Assembly: GCA_034927345.1 (NCBI GenBank)
Contig: JAYFQE010000021.1
Coordinates: 62,001-126,000, forward strand
DNA from: JAYFQE01 sp034927345
GTDB lineage: Bacteria > Bacillota > Clostridia > Saccharofermentanales > UBA5734
Length of the DNA: 64,000 nucleotides
Reading direction: 5' to 3'
The notes under the pieces are model-generated. The model ran no database searches and had not been told where the DNA came from. It saw nothing but the letters and a program-made list of their open reading frames with translations. A program made the position numbers and the translations under genes. Within the stretch, counting starts at the first letter, position 1. Each line of letters opens with the position of its first letter. Below are positions 28,132 to 37,218 of the stretch, piece after piece.

Positions 28132-29847
28132 ATGAAAAAGTGGCTTAGCATCATTCTTGTTACTGTTCTCTGTTTCACTTTGGCTCTGGCTGGTTGTCAG
28201 CCTCAGACATCCGGAACAACCGGCACGACAACCAAAAGTGGAGAAACGACTAAGGGAACAACCGGTTCAACGACAGCAAGTGCTGGCGGTTATCAATTGT
28301 CAGCAGCCGGTGAGCTGCCGATCGTTGTTGGCGACAAGGCAACCCTGAAGGTGTTCTATGTTCCCAGCGCTTATGTAACGGACATGACCACCAACTATGC
28401 GACAAAATGGTTTGAAGACAAGACCAATGTAAAAGTCGATTGGATGTTGACATCCTCTGCCGACAGCACCGAAAAACTCAGTCTGCTCTTGGCTGCTAAC
28501 GCAAAGTCCGACATGCCGGACGTTTTCCTGTGCGGCATATCCCGGGCTGTTGCCGAAGCTTATGGCGTTCAAGGCGTTCTCATGGATTTGTCCAGCCTGA
28601 TCAATGATTACGGCGTCAACATGAAGAAACTCTTCGAACGTAATGACAAACTGGAAAAACAGATGACCGCTTATGACGGGAAGAAGTATTTCCTGTTCCG
28701 TTATTATGAAACCGTTCATGTCACCAATACTCAAAAATTGTGGATGGACATGCAATGGCTGAAGAACCTCGGACTCCAGACCCCGAAAACGACCGACGAG
28801 TTCTACACGGTTCTTAAAGCGTTCAAAACCGAAGATGCCAACGGCAACGGCGATGCTAATGATGAAATTCCGTTTATTCATTACACCGACGGCTGGATGT
28901 CCGCGTTTGGCATGAGCATCATGAATTCCTTTGTGTACAGCCCGGCTGGAGACAACAAGCTGTATTATGAAGACGGAAAAGTCAAAGTGTCTTATGCTCA
29001 GGATGGCTGGAAAGAAGCTTTACGTTATTACAAGAAATTGTATGACGAAGGTTTGATGGACAACGAATGCTTCTCGATGACCCTGGATCAGGCCAAAGCT
29101 TTGGGCGCCGCCACAACCGGCAACCGCGTTGGCTGTCTGACCGGCGGTACCGAAGGCATCCATGATTTTGCCGATCCGGTTATCAACGAATTCGAAGTCA
29201 TCGATCCGCTCAAAGGACCGACAGGCTTGCAGCAGGCCGCTTATGAACTTTTCAACCCGACTCCGTTCTTTGCCATCAGTTCTTATTGCACCATCCCGGA
29301 AATCGCTTACCGCTGGGCCGACGCGCAGCTTTATGATTCTTCGGCTGATATCGCCAAAGGCGATTACACCTGGTTGAATCTCTGGTATGGCGAAGAGGGC
29401 GTAGGCTGGGAGAAGGCCAAAACCGGCGCTGTCGGTTTTACCGGCGAACAGGCTGCTTACAAATGGCTCTTCAACTGGGGCGAAAACACCAATACCCATT
29501 GGTACGAAACATTCCTGATCAACATGCCTTCAACCTGGAAACCGTTGATCGCGGCAGATATGGGCGCCGGTTATCAACAGGAAAAGATCCTGTATGATGC
29601 CACCATCGAACATATGAAACCGTACTCGGTTGACAAGACCCTGCCGACCGTCTCCCTCGACGAAGCAACTTCTGTTGAATCGGCTGAGCTGGAAACAAAT
29701 CTGATCACCTATTACAAAGAGATGGAAGCCAAGTTTGTACGCGGCGAAGCTGATCTCGATAAAGATTGGGATGCCTATCTGGCAGAACTGAAGAATATCG
29801 GTCTCGACCGGTATCTGGAAATCTATCAGACAGCTTACAAACCTTGA
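28132..29847 (+). CDS. Extracellular sugar-binding lipoprotein
   Basis: 571 residues. The signal peptide MKKWLSIILVTVLCFTLAL leads to the lipobox A-G-C with the lipidated Cys at 22, followed by a Thr/Gly/Ser linker of about 30 residues. The remainder is a type I periplasmic-binding fold of the LplA/YtcQ type (TLKVFYVPSAY, FYTVLKAFKTEDANGNGDANDEIPF). The latter phrase, with D-x-N-x-D-x-N spacing, resembles a calcium-binding loop. It captures an oligosaccharide outside the membrane and delivers it to the two permeases encoded either side of it. GGAGGT (28122-28127) supports the ATG at 28132 over the GTG at 28120. Hairpins flank the gene on both sides, probably favouring its higher expression. 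Confidence 0.92.
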   Translation: MKKWLSIILVTVLCFTLALAGCQPQTSGTTGTTTKSGETTKGTTGSTTASAGGYQLSAAGELPIVVGDKATLKVFYVPSAYVTDMTTNYATKWFEDKTNVKVDWMLTSSADSTEKLSLLLAANAKSDMPDVFLCGISRAVAEAYGVQGVLMDLSSLINDYGVNMKKLFERNDKLEKQMTAYDGKKYFLFRYYETVHVTNTQKLWMDMQWLKNLGLQTPKTTDEFYTVLKAFKTEDANGNGDANDEIPFIHYTDGWMSAFGMSIMNSFVYSPAGDNKLYYEDGKVKVSYAQDGWKEALRYYKKLYDEGLMDNECFSMTLDQAKALGAATTGNRVGCLTGGTEGIHDFADPVINEFEVIDPLKGPTGLQQAAYELFNPTPFFAISSYCTIPEIAYRWADAQLYDSSADIAKGDYTWLNLWYGEEGVGWEKAKTGAVGFTGEQAAYKWLFNWGENTNTHWYETFLINMPSTWKPLIAADMGAGYQQEKILYDATIEHMKPYSVDKTLPTVSLDEATSVESAELETNLITYYKEMEAKFVRGEADLDKDWDAYLAELKNIGLDRYLEIYQTAYKP

Positions 29848-29908
29848 TCGATTGGCTTAAGTCCAACGAGGCTATACGTTTCTCTGACTAGTTCCTGCAT
29901 TCGCTAAA

Positions 29909-29962
29909 GACACCCTCCTCCCCCGGCATCATGGTTTTACAGAATTTGGGGGGGAGGGTGTC
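29909..29962 (+). other. Long G/C-rich stem-loop after the binding-protein gene
   Basis: GACACCCTCCTCCCCC (29909-29924) can pair with GGGGGGGAGGGTGTC (29948-29962) over a 23-base loop. No T-run follows, so it is likely an attenuator or 3'-end stabiliser rather than a full terminator. It separates the lipoprotein gene from the second permease gene. Confidence 0.5.
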
Positions 29963-30020
29963 GGAGAATGCCGATGAATCAAGAAAAACAAACATTCAGG
30001 TTGACCAGGGAGGGTTCATC

Positions 30021-30980
30021 ATGTCCAATTACAATGCCGCGGCCATGAGGAAGATGAATAAAAAGAAACCGTTCAATTTTGCCAGATGGTGGATAAAAAA
30101 CTGGCAATTACTGGCTATGGTTCTTTTGCCATTGTGCTTTGTGTTAGTCTTTTATTACGGCCCGATGTACGGCTTGCAAATCGCCTTTAAAAACTTCAAA
30201 GCATCAGACGGCATGTGGGGGAGCAGATGGGTCGGACTGGAACATTTCATCAAATTTTTTAATTCTTATCAATTCGAGCGTGTTCTTCGCAATACGTTGA
30301 TTATCAGCTTTTACGGCTTGATTGCCGGCTTCCCGATCCCGATTATCTTGGCTTTGGGCTTGAACTGCACACAAAATCTGAAATTCAAAAAGACTGTGCA
30401 GCTGGTCACTTATGCTCCGTATTTTATATCCAATGTCGTTCTGGTCAGTATGATCATCCAGATCCTGTCGCCTAAATATGGCCTGGTCAATATGGCGATC
30501 AAAGCACTGGGCGGCAGCGAAGTCCTGTTTATGGCAACAGGGCAGTATTTCAGTTCCATTTATGTCTGGTCCGGCATTTGGCAGACGATGGGCTGGAGCG
30601 CGATTATTTACATCAGCGCCTTGTCCAGCATCGATCCGACTTTGCATGAAGCAGCAATTGTTGACGGCGCTTCGCGGTTTAAAAGAATTATTCATATCGA
30701 TATTCCCGGCATCTTGCCGACGATTGTCATATTACTGATCCTCAATGCCGGATCGATCATGAATGTTGGCTTTGAAAAAGTGTTTATCATGCAAAATGCG
30801 ACGAATACAGAATATAGCGAGGTTATTTCAACCTTAATCTACAAAACCGGCATTCAGGCATCTATTCCTAATTACTCATACAGCACGGCAATCGGTTTGT
30901 TTAATAATCTGGTTAATTTCCTTTTATTGGTCGGTGTCAACACCTTCGCTAAAAAATTTGGCGAAACCAGTCTTTGGTAA
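30021..30980 (+). CDS. Sugar ABC transporter permease, LplB type
   Basis: 319 residues with about six membrane helices; MYGLQIAFKNF near the N-terminus is typical of the LplB branch. The EAA loop is LHEAAIVDGASRFKRIIHIDIPGI. It ends in FAKKFGETSLW, a conserved tail of this group. AGGGAGGG at 30007-30014 supports the ATG at 30021; a longer frame to 29931 would start inside the upstream stem-loop and lacks a ribosome-binding site. It pairs with the MalG-type permease at 27177. Confidence 0.9.
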   Translation: MSNYNAAAMRKMNKKKPFNFARWWIKNWQLLAMVLLPLCFVLVFYYGPMYGLQIAFKNFKASDGMWGSRWVGLEHFIKFFNSYQFERVLRNTLIISFYGLIAGFPIPIILALGLNCTQNLKFKKTVQLVTYAPYFISNVVLVSMIIQILSPKYGLVNMAIKALGGSEVLFMATGQYFSSIYVWSGIWQTMGWSAIIYISALSSIDPTLHEAAIVDGASRFKRIIHIDIPGILPTIVILLILNAGSIMNVGFEKVFIMQNATNTEYSEVISTLIYKTGIQASIPNYSYSTAIGLFNNLVNFLLLVGVNTFAKKFGETSLW

Positions 30981-31003
30981 TGCTTAAAATCCGAAATATA
31001 TGT

Positions 31004-31009
31004 TATAAT
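31004..31009 (+). promoter_or_regulatory. Possible -10 element for the LacI-type regulator
   Basis: TATAAT lies 67 bases before the regulator start. The -35 region 17 bases upstream reads TGCTTA, a poor match, so a separate promoter for the regulator is possible but weak. Confidence 0.35.
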
Positions 31010-31075
31010 GAATATCCATATCGTAAAACATAGAATTATGGATCATTATAAAGATCTTTATTTGGGGTGAGGGAT

Positions 31076-32086
31076 TTGGCCAAACTGAAAGACATTGCCG
31101 AATATTTACATGTGTCTGTGTCTACGGTCTCCCGCGTGGTCAATAATCAGGACCGCGTTGATCCCGCTACCCGGCAGCGAACGCTGGAAGCGTTGAAAAA
31201 ATTTAATTATCAGCCGGACGATAATGCCCGCCGGTTAAAAACAAATATTTCCAATGTCCTGGGCGTTATTGTACCCGATATTTCGAACCCTTTCTACGCG
31301 ATGGTGATTAAGGGGATCGAAAGGGTTGCCGCTGAAAAGGGGTATTCGGTTATCCTATGCAACACGGATGAAAACCGTGAGCGTGAAAAAGATGCCATTC
31401 ATCTTCTGATGCGGCAAAAAGTCGCCGGCATGATTGTCGCGACAATATTCAAGAAAGACAGCGTCGACAAATATTACTCCAATTTGAGTTGTCCGGTTGT
31501 CTTTTTCGATAACGTGCCCGAAGCGAATACCCAAATCAATATGGTCACGATCAACAATGTCCGCGCTACCCGTGACTTGGTCCGTTTTATGTTGGAAAAT
31601 GGTCATCGGCGGATCTATATGATAACCGGGCCGGCCGGCGAGTCGTCGGCCGACGAGCGGCTTATGGGCTGGCGCCGGTCCTTGCAGAACGCCGGCATCG
31701 AACCGGAGGAAGACTGGGTTATGCACGGCGATTTCCGAGAAGAATCGGGCGCCCAGATTATGACCGAGTTCCTCAATCGTCCCAAGAGGCCGACGGCAGT
31801 CTGCATCGCCAACAACTTTATGGCTTACGGCGCCGTAAAATCTATTTACGCCGCCGGTCTTTCCATACCGGAAGACATATCGTTGGGCGCCTTTGACATC
31901 ATCGACGCGACCGGTTTGATGAAACTGAATATAACAACGATTCTTGAACCGGCAGAGGATATCGGCAAGATTGCGGCCGATATCTGCTTAAGTGCCAATA
32001 CGCATGAAGGCATCAAAATGTGCTCGAAAATCATTCTGGAACACGCTTTTCAAAAGAGCGGATCCGTACAGAAAATAAAGGCATAA
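31076..32086 (+). CDS. LacI-family transcriptional regulator
   Basis: 336 residues. The helix-turn-helix LKDIAEYLHVSVSTVSRVVNN covers about residues 3-24, followed by the hinge helix region PDDNARRLKTNISNVLG and a ribose-binding-protein-like effector domain (VLGVIVPDISNPFYAMVIKG; DISLGAFDII). The start is the TTG at 31076 behind GGGGTGAGGG; the GTG at 31067 lies inside that site. It is the last gene of the locus, so it probably senses a sugar released from the imported glycan and controls the divergent promoters near 18.9 kb. That link is inference from position and from the operator-like sequences there. Confidence 0.88.
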   Translation: MAKLKDIAEYLHVSVSTVSRVVNNQDRVDPATRQRTLEALKKFNYQPDDNARRLKTNISNVLGVIVPDISNPFYAMVIKGIERVAAEKGYSVILCNTDENREREKDAIHLLMRQKVAGMIVATIFKKDSVDKYYSNLSCPVVFFDNVPEANTQINMVTINNVRATRDLVRFMLENGHRRIYMITGPAGESSADERLMGWRRSLQNAGIEPEEDWVMHGDFREESGAQIMTEFLNRPKRPTAVCIANNFMAYGAVKSIYAAGLSIPEDISLGAFDIIDATGLMKLNITTILEPAEDIGKIAADICLSANTHEGIKMCSKIILEHAFQKSGSVQKIKA

Positions 32087-32147
32087 ACAAATGTTGTTGA
32101 TTGAAGGCTTATAGGTATAATCACGCAGACTGTATTTATAGACTCCA

Positions 32148-33296
32148 TCAGAACCGCATCACGCCGATACAGGCTGTCGGCGAAGGCATTTCCTGACGGT
32201 CCAGGCTGAAGACCTGGCCGCCGTGGTCCAGAGTCAGCAGCGCGGCTTGATTCAACAAGTCCGGCGCGCCATAAAGCTCCGGTTCAGGATCAATCCGTTT
32301 GACATGACCGTCAAGCGGATTATATTGTCCCCAAATCCGCTGCCATTGCTGCAGAAATAAAATATCCAGCCGTCCGGCCTGCGCCGCCGGCAAAATTTTG
32401 CGGATATCCTCTTCAACTCTGTCGCTTCCCTGCAATTTGCGGTATGTTTTCAAGGCGTTTGTTTTCGCCTCATGATAAACGCCCTGGATAATCTGCCAGC
32501 CCTGACGAAGCAGCGCGTCCCGTTTATAACTGTCGGGAGCGCCGGATATATGTTCGTTCATCAGACGCGGATCTTTAAAAATACTTCTGAATATCGGGAA
32601 CAAATAGTCAACGCAAGTAACGACCAGCGGCGAATCATCATGAGGCAGAACTTTTTTTAAGCTGCTTTCAATCTGACGGAAATACTCGCCTATGCGGTCT
32701 TTTTCGCTATCTTTAGCTGATTCCGCACTATGGAAAACCGCGCTCCCGCCGCCGCTGACCCCGCTGTTGTGCTGAAGCTGTTTTTCCGTGCTATAGGTTT
32801 CGATGACCGACTTCAGGGACGCGGGCATATTCGGGACTGTCACTTCAGTCAATGTATGGCGTGTGCAGCGATAAAGATGGGTGTCCGCTAAGCCCAGCGA
32901 AAGCATGGAATAAGAACGATCCATACCGATAGTCGCCAAAAGCGGCAGAATCATATAACGATCGGATAGCGTGACCGATTCCAGGCAGGGAAAAGGCAAA
33001 TGCCAGATGTTTAAACCGTCGTCATTGAAAAGCAGACCTAATCCGAGATCCTGATATTCCCAAAACAGCGCATCATCATAGAGTGCTTCCACCGGTTTGA
33101 TCAAGTGTTCGATGACCGGCGTGCGCACGCTCATGCCATGCAGCTTTTCATCAATCGTTTTAATGGTTTTGCGGAGGAGAATCGAACCTTGCCGGGTATC
33201 GGCGCCTTCCTTCTGGACAGGCATATAGAGACTGACGCAGGGAAATTTTTGGACTTGAAGTAAATGATCCAGCTGATCTTTAGTCAGACAATTCAT
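32148..33296 (-). CDS. Bacterial eRF1/Pelota-like (baeRF-type) protein
   Basis: 382 residues. The opening CVSLYMPVQKEGADTRQG matches the N-terminal domain of bacterial archaeo-eukaryotic release-factor-like proteins (baeRF3-like), with a strand-rich first domain, a middle domain (MGLADTHLYRC-type region) and a C-terminal PLVVTCVDYLFPIFR segment typical of the pelota/eRF1 third domain. A role in ribosome rescue or stress-related RNA binding is proposed for the family; none is proven here. The Gly-rich GVSGGGS loop falls where functional loops occur. GGAGGA before the ATG at 33296 fixes the start. It is a stand-alone gene converging on the LacI regulator and downstream of the UroD-like gene. 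Confidence 0.65.
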   Translation of the reverse strand: MNCLTKDQLDHLLQVQKFPCVSLYMPVQKEGADTRQGSILLRKTIKTIDEKLHGMSVRTPVIEHLIKPVEALYDDALFWEYQDLGLGLLFNDDGLNIWHLPFPCLESVTLSDRYMILPLLATIGMDRSYSMLSLGLADTHLYRCTRHTLTEVTVPNMPASLKSVIETYSTEKQLQHNSGVSGGGSAVFHSAESAKDSEKDRIGEYFRQIESSLKKVLPHDDSPLVVTCVDYLFPIFRSIFKDPRLMNEHISGAPDSYKRDALLRQGWQIIQGVYHEAKTNALKTYRKLQGSDRVEEDIRKILPAAQAGRLDILFLQQWQRIWGQYNPLDGHVKRIDPEPELYGAPDLLNQAALLTLDHGGQVFSLDRQEMPSPTACIGVMRF

Positions 33297-33474
33297 ATCC
33301 GGTTCCTCCAATTCATTGAAACGGGTGATCCGATCATGATTTGCGGCCAAATATAACTGATTCAGGCGCGGACGTGCGATACGGATATTGACGATTGAAG
33401 GGGGTATTTTCATTATAGAGCAGATTCCGGAGAGCCGCAATGCCCGCGCCCGTAAACGAATAAATCAGCGGATC

Positions 33475-34509
33475 TTAAACGCGATATTTGTCAAAAGCCC
33501 TATAGAAAGCAAGAATCCGATCCATCTTGCCGTCCTGCCAGGCAAACCTGCCGAATTGAGTGCGAATCCTGGTGACACCTGCCGCCACGGCTTTATCGAC
33601 CCAGGCTTGGATTTCCTCATCGCTCATGGCGACAATATGGAAAGCATATAAAAGCCAGTCAAAAGGTATAGACGTGTGGGCTTTGATATTTTCCAAGGTC
33701 AGCTGGCCGGCGACGGAAGGCTGATATTCATCGATTCCGGCCAGTTCTAAAAAGTCGAGCTGATCCGGACTGGTATTTTCGCAATGCAGCCAGCGCCGTC
33801 CGCCGGCGGATGTCAAACCGGCATAGTATTGGTTCCAGAATGGAATAACCAGCGTTTCCCATAAATAAGGCGGAATCATGCTGGCAAAATCATCGGCCAG
33901 TCCCACGCCTTCGGTGCTAATCGGCGGCAGGCCGTTGATCTCGCGGCTGAAGCGGCTGAAGCGGATAATACTGTCCGTCATCAATTGAAGAAATAAAAGG
34001 ACTTTTTCCGGTTCATCGACAGCATCCATGAAAAAATCCTGACCGCGGAATAATTCCGCCGACGTAATAGGGCCCTCAAGGCCGAGTCCGGAAAAAGGGA
34101 TATCCTGTTCCGGGAAAGCTGCTTTCAAATCCTGCCAAAGATCGTAATACTGCCTGAATATCGGCCGGCTGCGGAAATCGACCGCCGCTTGCTCCTGCAG
34201 AATAGTAATGGCTTCATCCAAACAATGAGCCGGCGGCGCGATATTCGGTTCGCCGTCGACCGGTATTTTCAGCTGAGCGCCCAGGCAGACGAGATGCCCA
34301 TAGGACAATGGCGGCAGCGCAGGCTTGCGGCCGGGTAAGTACTCGCCCAGCAGCGCGTCGATTTTTTCATTGGCCATGCCCCAGGCCCGGGCGCAGAGTT
34401 TTCCATCGGTAAAAAATTCGCGCATCGTAATCCCGCCAAGATAAGGGACTACATCGTGATAGACTTCAACAATCGGGAATATTTCCTGACCTTGATAAAA
34501 ATAAGCCAT
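33475..34509 (-). CDS. Uroporphyrinogen decarboxylase (UroD) family protein
   Basis: 344 residues with the UroD/MtaA-like TIM barrel: FSGLGLEGPITSAELFRG, FSREINGLPPISTEGVGLADD and WLHCENTSPDQLDFL. The N-terminal R-x-P-x-W-x-M-R-Q-type haem-pathway signature is not present, so haem synthesis is unlikely. Members of this superfamily in catabolic loci resemble corrinoid-dependent methyltransferases, and the His-Cys pair in HCEN could bind zinc. It follows the sugar importer but is separated from it by a terminator at 34543-34573, so it needs read-through or its own promoter. GAGGTA stands before the ATG. Reaction unknown; demethylation of a methylated sugar or aromatic is one possibility. Confidence 0.8.
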   Translation of the reverse strand: MAYFYQGQEIFPIVEVYHDVVPYLGGITMREFFTDGKLCARAWGMANEKIDALLGEYLPGRKPALPPLSYGHLVCLGAQLKIPVDGEPNIAPPAHCLDEAITILQEQAAVDFRSRPIFRQYYDLWQDLKAAFPEQDIPFSGLGLEGPITSAELFRGQDFFMDAVDEPEKVLLFLQLMTDSIIRFSRFSREINGLPPISTEGVGLADDFASMIPPYLWETLVIPFWNQYYAGLTSAGGRRWLHCENTSPDQLDFLELAGIDEYQPSVAGQLTLENIKAHTSIPFDWLLYAFHIVAMSDEEIQAWVDKAVAAGVTRIRTQFGRFAWQDGKMDRILAFYRAFDKYRV

Positions 34510-34542
34510 ATCGGTACCTCATTCAAACCTGATCGAAGATAA

Positions 34543-34573
34543 AAAAGGGTTGCCCGCAAGGAGCAACCCTTTT
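34543..34573 (-). terminator. Rho-independent terminator after the second binding-protein gene
   Basis: On the minus strand, AAAAGGGTTGC pairs with GCAACCCTTTT across a short loop and runs into a T-tract. It follows the lipoprotein gene by about 18 bases. Confidence 0.85.
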
Positions 34574-34590
34574 CCTGATCAATACGGGAT

Positions 34591-36276
34591 TTATTTGGCG
34601 ATTGTTTTGTATTTGGCATAAGAGCTGTTCAGGATCTGCAGTAATTCGGGCAAGCCGGCCTTATTGATGTTCTCAACGAATTCGTCGAATTTGTCAATCG
34701 GCTCGATGCCCATGATGAATTTGTCGATCATAGCGTCTTTATAGGTGTTGATTTCCGTTACGATCTGGGTCTTCTTGGCCAATTCGGATTCAGTATACTG
34801 CAGGGTCGGGAACGGAGCTTCGACCATGCCGGATTCTTTGTAGAGATCCCAGGCTTTAACGGTCCACGGAGCAACATCCTTCTTTTGCTGGACCTGAGGA
34901 TCCCAGCCAATCTGATAAGGCAGCGCCGTCCAGTTGATACCGTCGGAAATGGCGGCGGTTTCAGGGTCTTTTCCGTCAGGATTATGGAGAATGCGGTCGG
35001 TGTAGACGGGTTTGCCGTCAACGAGCGTATAATCCAATCCTTCGACGCCATAGGAAACCAGAGTGTTGCCCTCTTCGCTGAAGCAGTAGTCCAGATACTT
35101 CATCGTTTCATCGGGGTACTTGTTGGAAATCGTGATGGCGTTTCTGCCAACCATGTAGTTGCCGGCGGTGTAGGTATCCTTGTATTGAGCGCCGCTGGTG
35201 CTCTTCAAAGGAGCCATCGGTTCAAATTTATAGCTGGTATTGACTTTCTGGAGGCCGCTGTTGGCGCCGCCGATGCCGCTGGCCGGCCAGACAAACATGA
35301 AACCGGTTTGGCTGTTGGCGGTGCGGGCGAGCCACTGGTCGCGGGTGGCAGTCAGATAGTCTTCTTCAAGCAGGCCTTCTGTATAAAGTTTATTCAGGAA
35401 TGCCAGGCCTTCTTTATAACTTGCTTCGACAGGACCATATTTTACAGTATCGTCTTTAGCGTCGATGTACAGATCCATATGGGCGTCAAAGGCGTTGATG
35501 ATCGGCAGGATGGTTGCGGTTTTACCGCCGGCGCCGGCGCCAAACGGAATTTCATCGGCCGGGCCGTTTCCGTTCGGATCTTTTTCTTTAAAGGCTTTAA
35601 GGACATTGTAGAATTCATCGGAAGTTGTCGGAACGCTCAGGTTCAATTTCTGCAGCCAGTCGGTTCTGATCGCATAAACGGCGCCGATGGCATTGCTGCA
35701 GGAGAAAAGCGGAATGGAGTAGATATTGCCGTCGGAAGCGGTCAGCTGAGCTGTGGTATTCAATTTATAAGGCAGCTGTTCGCCGGCGAGCGGATCAGAA
35801 AAAGCTTTTTTAATATTAGGCGCGTCTTTATCGATCAAATCCTGCAGAGGGATTAAAGCGCCCTGCATGCCGTATTTAACCAAAGCTTCCTGGTTGCCAT
35901 AGCCGATCAGGTCGGGCAGTTCGCCGGAACCCATGATCAGGTTGAACTTATCAAGCGGGCTGGAGGCAGGCAGCAAGGTGAATTCAAGATGGATGTTGGT
36001 TCTTTTTTCGAGTTCCTGATAAACAGGCATGTCGTTGCCGACCGTGATGCCGGTCCATTCGGTTGTGACAACTTTCAAGGTTATTTTTTTATCAGAGATC
36101 AGAGAAGAACCGGAACTTGTGGCTGTGGTCGAACCGGAACCGGATGTCGCAGCGGTGCCGGTCTGGCCGGCGGTGGTTGCGGTGGTGCCGGAGCCGCCCT
36201 GGCAGCCGGCGGTCAGCAGAATCATGATGGCAGCCATGATGAAGCTGACGATGGTTAGTAGCCTTCTTTTGCTCAT
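34591..36276 (-). CDS. Extracellular sugar-binding lipoprotein
   Basis: 561 residues. A Lys/Arg-rich start (MSKRRLL) and a hydrophobic stretch lead to the lipobox LTAGC, then a Thr/Ser/Gly linker to about residue 55. The binding domain has LKVVTTEWTG near its start, the loop FKEKDPNGNGPADEIPFG resembling a calcium site, and the LplA/YtcQ-type C-terminus. It pairs with the two permeases encoded just upstream. GAGGAG before the ATG at 36276 excludes the GTG at 36285, which is too close. It is the last gene of the importer unit before the terminator and is likely controlled by the YesS-like regulator upstream. Confidence 0.92.
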   Translation of the reverse strand: MSKRRLLTIVSFIMAAIMILLTAGCQGGSGTTATTAGQTGTAATSGSGSTTATSSGSSLISDKKITLKVVTTEWTGITVGNDMPVYQELEKRTNIHLEFTLLPASSPLDKFNLIMGSGELPDLIGYGNQEALVKYGMQGALIPLQDLIDKDAPNIKKAFSDPLAGEQLPYKLNTTAQLTASDGNIYSIPLFSCSNAIGAVYAIRTDWLQKLNLSVPTTSDEFYNVLKAFKEKDPNGNGPADEIPFGAGAGGKTATILPIINAFDAHMDLYIDAKDDTVKYGPVEASYKEGLAFLNKLYTEGLLEEDYLTATRDQWLARTANSQTGFMFVWPASGIGGANSGLQKVNTSYKFEPMAPLKSTSGAQYKDTYTAGNYMVGRNAITISNKYPDETMKYLDYCFSEEGNTLVSYGVEGLDYTLVDGKPVYTDRILHNPDGKDPETAAISDGINWTALPYQIGWDPQVQQKKDVAPWTVKAWDLYKESGMVEAPFPTLQYTESELAKKTQIVTEINTYKDAMIDKFIMGIEPIDKFDEFVENINKAGLPELLQILNSSYAKYKTIAK

Positions 36277-36332
36277 AATAGTCACTCCTCACTTTTTATT
36301 CCTACTCCTTTACAGGAGGGAGAATCGATGTT

Positions 36333-37208
36333 TTAACCTTTAATGGCGCCGATCATAACGCCTTTCATAAAGTACTTCTGGAGGAACGGATAAACCATGA
36401 GAATCGGCAGCGTGGATACGATGATGGTCGCATAGCGGACCGATTGGCCGATGACGTCGCGGCCCTGGTTGACGTCATGCAGAATGTCGTTCTGGTCATA
36501 CATAATCAGCATTTCACGCAGCCAGAGCTGCAGCGGGAATTTGTCGGCATCGTTCAGGTAGATCATGGCGCTGAAATAGCTGTTCCAGTGGCCGACGGCA
36601 TAAAACAGAACCATGACGGCCATAGTCGGGATCGACAAAGGCAGATAAATTTTAAATAGAATCTTCAATTCCGGGCAGCCGTCGATAATCGCCGATTCAT
36701 GAAGGCTCTCCGGGATGCTTTCAAAGGATGTGCGCAAAATGATGAGATTCCAGGTGCTGATGGCGGCGGGAATGACGATGGCCCAGCGGGTGTTGATCAT
36801 TTTGAGCGTTTTCAGCAGCAGATAGGAAGGGACCAGGCCGCCGCTGAAGAACATGGTAAAGGCGATGATCATCATCAGCGTGTTTCTGGCCGAAAAGGTT
36901 TTCCGGGAGAGCGGATAGGCGGTCAGCAGGGTCATGGTGATGTTGATCGTCGTACCGACGGCCACATACCAGATCGTATTGTAATAACCGCTCCAGACGT
37001 TGGAATCAGCCAGAACCATTTGATAAGTCGAAAAATTGATGCCAACCGGGAAAAGCCAGACTTCGCCCCTTTGCAAAGCCCCTGTGTCGCTGATGGACGA
37101 ACTGATAATAAAGAGAAAAGGATAAAGAGTGATACAAACCATTAAAGCGATAAAGACATAATCGATAATATAGAAGACTTTATCGCCGGTCGTTAATTTC
37201 TGCTGCAT
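36333..37208 (-). CDS. Sugar ABC transporter permease, MalG/YtcP type
   Basis: 291 residues with six membrane helices. The EAA loop ESLHESAIIDGCPELKILFK and the C-terminal FMKGVMIGAIKG are typical of YtcP/LplC proteins. TAGGAG about 9 bases before the ATG at 37208 supports this start; the longer open frame upstream lies inside the preceding permease gene. It forms the importer with the LplB-type permease 10 bases upstream and the lipoprotein downstream. Confidence 0.9.
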   Translation of the reverse strand: MQQKLTTGDKVFYIIDYVFIALMVCITLYPFLFIISSSISDTGALQRGEVWLFPVGINFSTYQMVLADSNVWSGYYNTIWYVAVGTTINITMTLLTAYPLSRKTFSARNTLMMIIAFTMFFSGGLVPSYLLLKTLKMINTRWAIVIPAAISTWNLIILRTSFESIPESLHESAIIDGCPELKILFKIYLPLSIPTMAVMVLFYAVGHWNSYFSAMIYLNDADKFPLQLWLREMLIMYDQNDILHDVNQGRDVIGQSVRYATIIVSTLPILMVYPFLQKYFMKGVMIGAIKG

Positions 37209-37218
37209 AAATCTTCTC

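Noticed and set aside
32094..32125. TATAAT with a TTGTTG 16 bases upstream, pointing right between two converging genes
   Set aside because: It would transcribe only antisense into the baeRF-type gene; with no reading frame or RNA structure it is probably chance in AT-rich sequence.
34885..35856. 323-codon plus-strand frame opposite the second binding-protein gene
   Set aside because: The minus-strand lipoprotein has a signal peptide, a lipobox and family motifs; the opposite frame is repetitive and has no domain.
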